Source: Salipiger bermudensis HTCC2601
GTDB taxonomy: Bacteria; Pseudomonadota; Alphaproteobacteria; Rhodobacterales; Rhodobacteraceae
Direction of reading: 5' to 3'
NCBI RefSeq assembly: GCF_000153725.1
Contig: NZ_DS022276.1
Coordinates: forward strand, 2,435,690-2,499,689
DNA: 64,000 nt
Below the pieces are notes generated by a model that saw only the letters and a list, made by a program, of their open reading frames with translations, did no database searches and was not told the DNA's origin. Shown here in pieces: positions 21,281 to 29,418 of this stretch. Every line of letters starts with the position of its first letter. The first letter of the stretch is position 1. The translations under genes were made by a program, and so were the position numbers.

Positions 21281-21751
21281 ATGGTCGTGGTCCCGAGGGG
21301 TCTGCTCCTGAGCAAGGGCAGCTCTGCCAAGCCCAAGGGCTTCTCCGAAGACCCTGAGGCCCGCCGCGCGATCGAGCTGAAGGCGATGAGCGCCGTCATG
21401 GCCGCCGAACGTGCCCTTGGAAACGAGCCCGAGGACGTGTCGGCCCGCAAGATCGGCTACGACATCGCGTCCTTCGACCCCGACACCAACCACATGCGGT
21501 TCATCGAGGTCAAAGGCCGGATCGACAGCGCCGACACGGTAATGCTGACCAGGCAGGAAATCATCACCTCGCTCCACGAGCCCGAGAAGTTCATTCTTGC
21601 CATCGTGCAGGTCAAAGAGGGGTTCACCGCAGCCCCGAGGTATGTCCGCGGTGCGCTTGACTCGCGTGAACCGCCGTTCGATCAGAACGCAATTCAGTTT
21701 GACATCAAAAAGCTCCTTGCCCGAGCTGTAGCGCCCGGAGAGCTCTCTTGA
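21281..21751 (+). CDS. DUF3883 domain, detached C-terminus of the helicase
   Basis: A 156-aa open frame with a clear DUF3883 core: KIGYDIASFDPDTNHMRFIEVKGR (a PD-(D/E)xK-like E-V-K strand) followed by TRQEIITSLHEPEKFILAIVQV. The domain is normally fused to the C-terminus of SNF2/DEAD helicases. It lies in the same reading frame as the upstream helicase, 16 codons beyond its TGA; the intervening codons read TSQPPRVRGG, typical of the linker before this domain. It is therefore either the broken-off end of one large protein or, if translated from an internal start such as the ATG at 21281, a separate polypeptide. Its stop overlaps the next start (TTGA). Confidence 0.7.
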   Translation: MVVVPRGLLLSKGSSAKPKGFSEDPEARRAIELKAMSAVMAAERALGNEPEDVSARKIGYDIASFDPDTNHMRFIEVKGRIDSADTVMLTRQEIITSLHEPEKFILAIVQVKEGFTAAPRYVRGALDSREPPFDQNAIQFDIKKLLARAVAPGELS

Positions 21752-22521
21752 CTACCAGATATGCGGAGAAAAGCTTTGAAATCAGGTTCTGCGCCGCACT
21801 GAGCGCGGCGATCACGCCTTTCAACCGAAACCCTCAATGGTTCGGTTTGACGCAAGCTCAGGAGCGCAGAAAAGGGATCGATGCCGTCTTGGGCATCGGC
21901 GGCAGCTTGATACTATTTCAGTTCAAAGCTCAATCGGGAAGCCGGATCAAGATCGAACGTGACCAGCTGACGAAGCTGACCTCTGTCGAGAAGCGGTACC
22001 CTGCAAGCACGTTCTACGTATTTCCAGAAGCTGAGGACATTCATGCGGCATCTCGTTCCGATTGCATGTTCAAGGAGGCCTGGTGCTGCACGCCATCGGC
22101 TCTTGATAGGGAGGTCGCCAAAACGGCGCAGTCAGCTGCTTTCACCCTTAATGCGGTTGCCTCGACGCTTTCACAGGCTCGTCCAAAGAAATCTTTGGCC
22201 ATTGAGAAGACCTGTAAGCGCTTTGGCTGCTTTTGCCCGACCACGGCGCACGAACGAGTTGCGTTCCACAACAAAGCCCTAGACCAATTCCTAGGCCTTG
22301 TGGCCCGTAGTTGGGATGCGCGCGACTTGATGGACCCGTCTTTCGCGGAACACGGGATCGGGATACCCATTGGACAAGATCTGCCACGCAGTTCCTTGGA
22401 TCGCGACGGGGACAGGGGTATCCGTTCAATAACAAGCGCTGAGATGTTTGAAGACCTGCTGGGAGAAGGGGCGCATCAGAACCTGGGCCCCGGTCTGCAA
22501 GCCCTTTTTGTCGCGCGATAA
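21748..22521 (+). CDS. Uncharacterised protein, possible PD-(D/E)xK-like nuclease
   Basis: A 257-aa protein starting from TTG at 21748, overlapping the upstream stop. I do not recognise a named family. The first 80 residues have the layout of a PD-(D/E)xK core: KSFEIRFCAAL helix with Glu, then KGIDAVLGIGGSLILFQFKAQ, where GID and the Q-F-K strand would supply the metal and catalytic residues. The C-terminal two-thirds has several Cys residues (CMFKEAWCC, CKRFGCFC) that could bind zinc. Its place between the DUF3883 and methyltransferase genes makes a cleavage or recognition role plausible, but the nuclease assignment is inference. Confidence 0.5.
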   Translation: MTTRYAEKSFEIRFCAALSAAITPFNRNPQWFGLTQAQERRKGIDAVLGIGGSLILFQFKAQSGSRIKIERDQLTKLTSVEKRYPASTFYVFPEAEDIHAASRSDCMFKEAWCCTPSALDREVAKTAQSAAFTLNAVASTLSQARPKKSLAIEKTCKRFGCFCPTTAHERVAFHNKALDQFLGLVARSWDARDLMDPSFAEHGIGIPIGQDLPRSSLDRDGDRGIRSITSAEMFEDLLGEGAHQNLGPGLQALFVAR

Positions 22522-22535
22522 ACTAGGGGATCGAA

Positions 22536-25337
22536 ATGACCTACAAGAAGAAACTGATCGAAGTCGCGATCCCGCTCGAAGCGATCAACGCGGCGTCGGC
22601 GCGGGAGAAGTCGATCCGGCATGGGCATCCCAGCACCCTGCACCTGTGGTGGGCGCGGCGGCCGTTGGCGGCGTGTCGGGCGGTGCTGTTTGCGCAGCTG
22701 GTGGATGACCCGTCCAGCCACCCGGATCAGTTCCCGACCGAAGAGGCGGTAGAGGCTGAACGCAAGCGCCTGTTCCAGATCATCGAAGAGCTGGTGAAAT
22801 GGGAGAACTCGACCAACGAAGAAGTCCTGGAGCGCGCGCGGGCGGAAATCCGACGCAGCTGCGGGGGTGAGCTGCCGCCGGTCTATGACCCGTTTTCGGG
22901 TGGTGGGTCGATTCCGCTGGAGGCGCAGCGGCTGGGTCTACCCGCCTATGGATCGGACCTGAACCCTGTGGCGGTGATGATCGGCAAGGCGATGATCGAG
23001 ATCCCGCCTAAATTCAAGGACATGGAGCCGATCCATCCGGGGATGAAGGAGCGCAACCATTACCGCAACGCCGAAGGGTTGGCGGAGGACGTGAGATACT
23101 ACGGCGAATGGATGTGGGAAAAGGCGTGGGAGCGCATCGGGCATCTCTACCCAAAGGTGGATCTGCCGAGTCAATACGGTGGCGGCAAGGCGACAGCAAT
23201 AGCATGGATCTGGGCAAGAACTGTGCCAAGCCCTGATCCCGCGTTTAAAGGTTCAAGGGTGCCTCTTGCTTCGACCTTCTTGCTAAGCGCTAAAAAAGGC
23301 CAAGAGGCTTGGATTGAGCCAATTGTGGACCGCGACAATAAGGAGGTAAAGTTCCAGGTAAGACTTGGTGGGACGAAAGAAGAAATCGCGGCGGCCAAGA
23401 AGGGCACAGCTGCGGGAAAGCGCCAAGGCTTCACATGTTTGCTATCCGGAACGCCAATATCATACGACTACATTCGCGATGTGGGGCGTTCATCGGGGTT
23501 CTCGGAGGCGCTCATGGCAGTGGTTGCGGAAGGGTCAAAAGGAAGAGCCTTTATCTCGCCGCCTGTGGGTCACGAGAAGATCGTGCATACTATTGACCCA
23601 GCGTGGAGGCCAGAAGTTCGGCTCCCGGATAATCCCAGAAATTTCAATACTCCGGCATATGGCCTCACGACGATCGGGGACTTGTTTCTTGATCGGCAGC
23701 TTACGTCTCTGGTTACCTTCTGCGATCTGGTGAAGGAAGCTTGTGATCAGGCGGAGCGCGACGCGAAAATTGCCAAAGTCGGCGATGACCATAAGGGACT
23801 AGGACAGGGAGGAGACGGCAGCAAAGCATACGCTGAAGCAATCGGAGTTTATCTTGGGTTTGTAGTTAGCAGTCAGGCTGATCGCATGAGCACAATTTGC
23901 ACCTGGGATGCAGGCGGCCCTACATGGGGGACCAAAACAAGGAATACCTTTTCCCGGCAAGCTCTTCCAATGACTTGGGACTTTACTGAGACCAATCCAT
24001 TTTCTTCTCAATCAGGCAGCTTCAAGAACTCTCTGGACTACACAGCGAAGGGCGTTATCAGCAACGCTGCAAACATCGGAACGATTTCACAAATCGATGC
24101 CCGACATATAGATCCCAGAAAGTCATGCGTGATTTCCACCGATCCCCCATACTACGACAATATCGGATATGCTGAGCTTTCTGACTTCTTCTATGTCTGG
24201 TTAAAGAGAGCGCTCGCCTCCATTTATCCCGAAATTTTTGGCGTTATCGCCACGCCAAAGGCTGACGAGCTTATTGCATCTCAATACCGACATGGCGGAA
24301 AGTCAGAAGCAGAGGCTTACTTCCTCTCAGGCATGACAGATGCGATCTCACGCATGGCAGCGGTCAGTCCGAAGGACTTTCCAGCTACAATCTACTATGC
24401 ATTCAAGCAAAGAGAAGTCGAATCCGAAGGCGTCAGTTCCACAGGTTGGGCGACCTTTTTGCAGGCAGTGATCGATGCTGGTTTTGCGGTTGTCGGAACC
24501 TGGCCAATGCGGACTGAGCTTGCAAACCGAATGATTGCTTCGGGTTCAAACGCACTAGCAAATTCAGTCGTGCTGGTCTGTCGTAAGAAAGACGGCACCT
24601 CAGAACGCATCACACGTGCGGAGTTCATTCGCGCTTTAAAGAGGGAGCTGCCACCTGCTATCGCCGAACTCCAAGCAGCCAACGTATCACCCGCGGACAT
24701 GCCGCAATCCGCCATCGGCCCCGGCATGGGCGTCTTCTCTCGCTACAAGGCGGTGCTAGAGGCTGATGACAGCGCAATGACGGTCAAGACCGCGCTGCAG
24801 CTGATCAATACCGAGCTCGACGAGTTCCTGAACGACCTGCATGGTGAGTTCGATGCCGAGACGCGCTTCACCGCGACCTGGTTCCAGCAGCACGGGTTCG
24901 ACAAGGGCGAGTATGGCACCGCCAACAGCATCGCCACGGCGCGCGGCATCTCGGTCGAAAGCGTCAAACATGCCGGGATCGTCGAAAGCTCGGCCGGGAG
25001 CGTGCGCATCTTCAAACGCGACGAGATCGACCCCGAGTGGGACCCCGAGACCGATGATCATTTCACGATCTGGGAGGCCTGCCAGCACCTGATCCGCACG
25101 CTGGAAAATGACGGCGAGTATGCGGCGGCAGAACTGCTGAAGAAGATCGGCAGCGAGCGGGCCGAGACGGTCAAGGACCTTGCCTATTACCTCTACGACG
25201 TCTGCGGCAACAAGCGCCAGGATGCGAAGGAGGCGACCTCCTACAACGGCCTGATCGCCGTCTGGACAGATTTGACCCGGCTGGCGGCCACGATTCACGT
25301 GACCGACAAGAACCGCCAGACCCGCATGGATATTTGA
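22536..25337 (+). CDS. DUF1156 DNA adenine methyltransferase
   Basis: A 933-aa DNA methyltransferase. The N-terminal DUF1156 signature is VAIPLEAINAASAREKSIRHG followed by STLHLWWARRPLAA. The SAM-binding motif I DPFSGGGSIPLEA is near residue 118 and the catalytic motif IV DPPYYDN near residue 535, giving N6-adenine or N4-cytosine specificity. About 400 residues lie between these motifs and probably include target recognition. The C-terminal quarter (after about 740) is a conserved helical region. Codon use changes sharply at about 23190 and back at about 24650: the central third is markedly richer in A and T. It sits 12 bases before the DUF499 gene and probably modifies host DNA for self/non-self discrimination. 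Confidence 0.88.
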   Translation: MTYKKKLIEVAIPLEAINAASAREKSIRHGHPSTLHLWWARRPLAACRAVLFAQLVDDPSSHPDQFPTEEAVEAERKRLFQIIEELVKWENSTNEEVLERARAEIRRSCGGELPPVYDPFSGGGSIPLEAQRLGLPAYGSDLNPVAVMIGKAMIEIPPKFKDMEPIHPGMKERNHYRNAEGLAEDVRYYGEWMWEKAWERIGHLYPKVDLPSQYGGGKATAIAWIWARTVPSPDPAFKGSRVPLASTFLLSAKKGQEAWIEPIVDRDNKEVKFQVRLGGTKEEIAAAKKGTAAGKRQGFTCLLSGTPISYDYIRDVGRSSGFSEALMAVVAEGSKGRAFISPPVGHEKIVHTIDPAWRPEVRLPDNPRNFNTPAYGLTTIGDLFLDRQLTSLVTFCDLVKEACDQAERDAKIAKVGDDHKGLGQGGDGSKAYAEAIGVYLGFVVSSQADRMSTICTWDAGGPTWGTKTRNTFSRQALPMTWDFTETNPFSSQSGSFKNSLDYTAKGVISNAANIGTISQIDARHIDPRKSCVISTDPPYYDNIGYAELSDFFYVWLKRALASIYPEIFGVIATPKADELIASQYRHGGKSEAEAYFLSGMTDAISRMAAVSPKDFPATIYYAFKQREVESEGVSSTGWATFLQAVIDAGFAVVGTWPMRTELANRMIASGSNALANSVVLVCRKKDGTSERITRAEFIRALKRELPPAIAELQAANVSPADMPQSAIGPGMGVFSRYKAVLEADDSAMTVKTALQLINTELDEFLNDLHGEFDAETRFTATWFQQHGFDKGEYGTANSIATARGISVESVKHAGIVESSAGSVRIFKRDEIDPEWDPETDDHFTIWEACQHLIRTLENDGEYAAAELLKKIGSERAETVKDLAYYLYDVCGNKRQDAKEATSYNGLIAVWTDLTRLAATIHVTDKNRQTRMDI

Positions 25338-25349
25338 AGGTGATTTGAG

Positions 25350-28300
25350 ATGGCAAAAAGCACGCGCCAATATGTGTTCGAGGGAATGGAGCATATGCAG
25401 AAGGGCCTTCAGCCCTTCGTGATGCAACGGCTCGAAGCGGGGATGGGCAAGGGATGGCCGCAGGACGTGATCTCGCGCTTCCCAGAGTGGCGGCCGGAAT
25501 CCAACGGCAAGTTCACCCTCGACACGCAGAAGCTTCTGAAGATCATGGAACGCCTCTGGAACGAGGCGTTTCGCGACGTTCTGGACCGGACGCACCGCTC
25601 GATCGTCAACGAACTGATCGACGTCCGCAACAAGCTCGCCCATGACGGCAAGTTCTCCTATGACGATGCGGAACGGGCGCTGGACAGCATGCGCCGCATA
25701 CTCGACGCGGTGAGCGCCGGGGACAGCGCCGACGAGATCGGCAAGATGCGGGAGTCGATCCTGCGGACCAAGTTCACCGAGCTTGCCCGGAACGAGGAGC
25801 GCAAGAAGAGCAGCGTCACAACCATCTCGACCGAGACTATTTCGGGTCTTCTTCCTTGGCGCGAAGTGGTGGAGCCGCATCAGGACGTGGCGACCGGCGA
25901 GTTCCAGCAGGCAGAGTTCGCAGCGGACCTTGCCAAGGTCCATAAGGGCACGGCGGCGCAGGAATACTGTGACCCGCGCGAGTTCTTCAGCCGGACCTAC
26001 CTGACAGAAGGCCTGAGCGCCCTAATCAAAGGCGCGGCCAAGCGCCTGTCCGGGGCTGGTGGTGATCCGGTGGTTGAGCTGCAAACCAACTTCGGTGGCG
26101 GCAAGACGCACTCGATGCTAGCGCTCTATCACATGGCTGGGCAAACCCGTGTCGGCGATCTGCCGGGCCTCGACCAGCTGCTGTCGCGCAACGGGCTGGA
26201 TGTTCCCGAGAATGTCAATCGCGCCGTGCTGGTCGGGACGTCGCGCGGACCACAGGACGTCATCACCCTGGAAGGTGGACAGGTCATCAAGACAACCTGG
26301 GGCGAGCTGGCATGGCAGCTTGGCGGTCAGGCTGGCTTCGACATGATCGCGGAAAACGATGCCCGCGGTATCGCGCCTGGATCGAACCTTCTGGAAGAGA
26401 TCTTCAACAAGTTCTCGCCTTGCCTGATCCTGATCGACGAATGGGTCGCCTACCTGCGCCAGATCTACAAGATCGAGGGGCTGCCGTCCGGGTCGTTTGA
26501 CGCGAACCTGTCCTTTGTTCAGGCGCTCACCGAGGCGGTGAAAGCCGCACCACAAACGCTGCTGGTCGCCTCATTGCCTGCCTCTCAGATCGAGGTCGGC
26601 GGTGAGGGTGGGCAGGAAGCTCTGGCCCGTCTGAAACAGACCTTCAGCCGAGTTGAAAGCTCCTGGCGACCGGCTTCACAGGAAGAAAGCTACGAGATCG
26701 TCCGGCGGCGCCTATTCCGGGAAATTCCCGGCGACAAGTACCTGCATCGCGACAATACGCTGAAGCAGTTCGCGAAGCTCTACCGAGAGAATCCGAACGA
26801 CTTCCCGCACGGCTGCGCCGATGAAGACTACCGCCGGAAGCTGGAGAAGGCCTATCCGATCCACCCGGACCTGTTCGATCAGCTTTACACCGCTTGGGGA
26901 TCGCTTGAGAAATTCCAGCGGACCCGTGGTGTTCTGCGTCTTATGGCCCAAGTCATCCATGAGCTTTGGATGTCCGGCGACCCTTCCGTCATGATTATGC
27001 CGGGCAGTGTGTCCATCAGTTCTGAACGGGTGGAGCCCGAGCTTCTGCACTATCTGGACCCTTCATGGCAGTCGATCATTGCGGGCGACATCGATGGCAC
27101 ATCTTCAACCCCCTACAGGGTCGACCAAGCTGCACCGAACCTGAACCGCTACTCGGCCACGCGCCGCGTCGCCCGCACGGTTTTCATGGGAACGGCCCCG
27201 CTGCACTCTCAGGAAAACAAGGGGCTCGACGACAAGCAGATCAACCTCGGCGTTGTGCAGCCCGGAGAGAAGATCGCGATCTTTGGCGACGCACTGCGCC
27301 GCCTGACCAACCAGGCCAAGTTCATGCACGGTGACCTTGGCCGATACTGGTACTCGATGTCCGCAAGCCTCAACCGAGTGGCGGCAGATCGGGCAGGACA
27401 ACTCGAAGACGCGCTTGTCCTGGTCGAGATCGACAAGGCCCTGTCCACCTACATCAACGGCATTGCCGATCGTGGGAACTTCGATGCCGTCCAAGTCGCC
27501 CCGGACAGCTCCGCAGCTGTGCCAGATGAGGCAGGCGGTGTCCGTGCCGTGGTTCTTGGCGTGGCGCATCCGCACAGTGGTCGAGACAACTCGGATGCCA
27601 TGACGGAAGTGAAGGACATCCTGCTTCAACGTGGTTCAACGCCACGCGTCTATCGCAACACCTTGGTCTTCCTGGCTGCGGACGCCCGTCAGCTCGACAA
27701 CCTGAAGGACGCCATGCGCTCTCTTCTGGCATGGGATGGCATCGTTCGAGATGCGAACAGCGGTCGCCTGGACCTCAAGTCCAGCGAGATGTCTCTCGCC
27801 AAAGACAAGGCTCAGGAAGCAAAGGAGACCGTTCAGACGAGGCTCAAGGAAACATGGGCTTTCCTGATCTATCCGTATCAGGACAGCGCACAGACCGACG
27901 TCGGCTTCTCATCGGCCCGCATTCCCGCTCAGGATGGCCTCTTGAGCCGGGCAAGCAAGAAGCTCGTCAGCGAGGAGGCTCTTCTTCCCGAGATTGGTCC
28001 GGAGCGCCTGAACCGCGAGCTGGAAAAATACATCTGGAACGATCGCGACCACCTGCACCTCAAGGACCTGTGGGAATACCTGAATCGGTACACTTATCTA
28101 CCAAGGTTGAAAGACCGGGAAACTCTCATCCGCTGCGTTCGCTCCTCAATTGCGCAAATGGTGGCGGGCCCCTTCGGGTATGCTGAAACTTATGATGAAG
28201 CTCAGAGCGAATATCGTGGTCTTTCCATCGAAAGCGCTGGAAGCGCGGCCGTCTCGATTGACGCTGACAGCGTCATTGTAAGGCCAACTGTTGCTGAAGC

Positions 28301-28682
28301 CGCGAGAGCAAAACAAGTGCCGGCTCAGGCGGAGAGCACTACCAGCACATCGGTAACTTCGTCTGGTTCCCCAATCTCGCCAACTACGGTCGACGGAGAA
28401 CGTGAAGGCGGCTCTACGGGCCCAGCAAGTCCAGCCCCAGAAGCGCCCAAAGACCCAACGAGGTTCCAAGGCACTGTGATGATTTCAGCTGACCGCCCTG
28501 CCAGAGACATGGCCCAAATTGTTGAGGCGATCGTGGAGCAGCTGACAACGGTCCCTGGAGCTGAGGTCACGTTGCGACTGGAGATCGACGCGGAGGTTCC
28601 CTCTGGGCTAGATCGGTCGAAGGTCAGAACGCTGACCGAAAACGCCTCCACACTGGGCTTCATCGACAAGGCGATCAGCTGA
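25350..28682 (+). CDS. HEPN (Swt1-like) - DUF499 AAA ATPase
   Basis: An 1110-aa protein. The N-terminal about 130 residues look like the Swt1-type HEPN domain, with RNKLAH at residues 93-98 fitting the R-x4-H ribonuclease motif. The following DUF499 ATPase has Walker A GGGKTHS at 249-255 and Walker B CLILIDEW at 358-365. A Ser/Thr/Pro-rich linker (around residues 985-1040) leads to a short C-terminal domain with RFQGTVMISADRPARDMAQIVEAI. DUF499 proteins are found with DUF1156 methyltransferases and helicases in defence islands. The stop codon lies inside a 30-bp perfect palindrome. Confidence 0.85.
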   Translation: MAKSTRQYVFEGMEHMQKGLQPFVMQRLEAGMGKGWPQDVISRFPEWRPESNGKFTLDTQKLLKIMERLWNEAFRDVLDRTHRSIVNELIDVRNKLAHDGKFSYDDAERALDSMRRILDAVSAGDSADEIGKMRESILRTKFTELARNEERKKSSVTTISTETISGLLPWREVVEPHQDVATGEFQQAEFAADLAKVHKGTAAQEYCDPREFFSRTYLTEGLSALIKGAAKRLSGAGGDPVVELQTNFGGGKTHSMLALYHMAGQTRVGDLPGLDQLLSRNGLDVPENVNRAVLVGTSRGPQDVITLEGGQVIKTTWGELAWQLGGQAGFDMIAENDARGIAPGSNLLEEIFNKFSPCLILIDEWVAYLRQIYKIEGLPSGSFDANLSFVQALTEAVKAAPQTLLVASLPASQIEVGGEGGQEALARLKQTFSRVESSWRPASQEESYEIVRRRLFREIPGDKYLHRDNTLKQFAKLYRENPNDFPHGCADEDYRRKLEKAYPIHPDLFDQLYTAWGSLEKFQRTRGVLRLMAQVIHELWMSGDPSVMIMPGSVSISSERVEPELLHYLDPSWQSIIAGDIDGTSSTPYRVDQAAPNLNRYSATRRVARTVFMGTAPLHSQENKGLDDKQINLGVVQPGEKIAIFGDALRRLTNQAKFMHGDLGRYWYSMSASLNRVAADRAGQLEDALVLVEIDKALSTYINGIADRGNFDAVQVAPDSSAAVPDEAGGVRAVVLGVAHPHSGRDNSDAMTEVKDILLQRGSTPRVYRNTLVFLAADARQLDNLKDAMRSLLAWDGIVRDANSGRLDLKSSEMSLAKDKAQEAKETVQTRLKETWAFLIYPYQDSAQTDVGFSSARIPAQDGLLSRASKKLVSEEALLPEIGPERLNRELEKYIWNDRDHLHLKDLWEYLNRYTYLPRLKDRETLIRCVRSSIAQMVAGPFGYAETYDEAQSEYRGLSIESAGSAAVSIDADSVIVRPTVAEAARAKQVPAQAESTTSTSVTSSGSPISPTTVDGEREGGSTGPASPAPEAPKDPTRFQGTVMISADRPARDMAQIVEAIVEQLTTVPGAEVTLRLEIDAEVPSGLDRSKVRTLTENASTLGFIDKAIS

Positions 28683-28693
28683 TCGCCTTGTCG
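28664..28693. repeat. 30-bp perfect palindrome at the DUF499 stop codon
   Basis: The half-site CGACAAGGCGATCAG is followed directly by its exact reverse complement, with no spacer; the TGA stop at 28680-28682 is inside it. There is no T-tract, so it is not a canonical terminator, though it can fold as RNA. It lies 58 bases before the IS66 relic. Confidence 0.9.
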
Positions 28694-28751
28694 GCTAAGG
28701 GAACTGCGGAGGCATAGAGTATGTGCCGCAAGCCCAGAGTGCGACCACAGC

Positions 28752-28971
28752 GTAAGCGCTTTGCAGTGGCCCTACGCGGCCAGGCTTGACGCGGGCGCGA
28801 AGTTCCACGGCATGAGTTCGTCGATGCGGCTCTTTGGGTGACCGTCGAGCAAGGCGCGCAGGGTCTCTGCGAGGTAGCCGCCCATTTTGCCGTCCAATCC
28901 TGCCTCTTCACAGGAGAAGGACTCTCACAGTCAAACTCAGCATGGCAGGAGGGGAACGGCGTGGCGCTTAC
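28752..28971 (-). mobile_element. Internally deleted IS66-family element
   Basis: Both ends start GTAAGCGC reading inward (28752 rightward and 28971 leftward), the IS66-family terminal motif. The flanks are 8-base duplications ACCACAGC (28744-28751) and ACCACAGT (28972-28979), identical at seven of eight bases. Only 220 bases remain, including the last 40 codons of the transposase, so it is a non-autonomous relic. It entered the gap between the two convergent defence operons. Confidence 0.8.
28772..28894 (-). pseudogene. IS66 transposase (TnpC) C-terminal fragment
   Basis: The minus strand reads GYLAETLRALLDGHPKSRID-ELMPWNFAP..., 40 residues and a stop, matching the end of IS66 transposases (xIADHP-x-x-(K/R)I-x-ELLPWN). 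No start or catalytic domain remains. Confidence 0.8.
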
Positions 28972-28979
28972 ACCACAGT

Positions 28980-29418
28980 CTCGTTTAGCTCATCTTTAGG
29001 TTGATCGATGTGCATGACCTCGGTGTGCGGGCACCCGGAAACGTCCCGGGTGCGATTTTGAGCGGCCAATGTATTAATTTGCAACCGAAATTGGGCAAAT
29101 TGCCTGTCCGAAATACACTGCATTTCGGAGCGTCGGGTAGCGCGCCGGAGCATAGCTCTTTTATGGAGATCGTGAGAAAATTGTTAACCAAACTTAACAT
29201 TCTTCATCATTTCGCAGCACAGCCTCTTCGGCCGAGGAAGACAATCTGGGGATGAGCCCTGCTATCCGTGTACTGGTTTGAAGTACTGAGTTTCGAAACG
29301 AGGACCAAACCGACTAAACTGACAATAGACAAATCGGGCGCTCGAAGCCGTCAATTTGCCGAGGCCAAAGGCCTCTGCCTGATTTCGAGAAAGGCCGCCA
29401 CTTCCGATCCAACCAGCG
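28980..29418. other. Intergenic, no supported gene
   Basis: About 440 bases between the IS66 relic and the 3' end of the DUF1998 helicase gene. It is A/T-richer than the surroundings. The short open frames show no recognisable domain. No terminator with a clear T-tract was found for either convergent operon. Confidence 0.4.
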
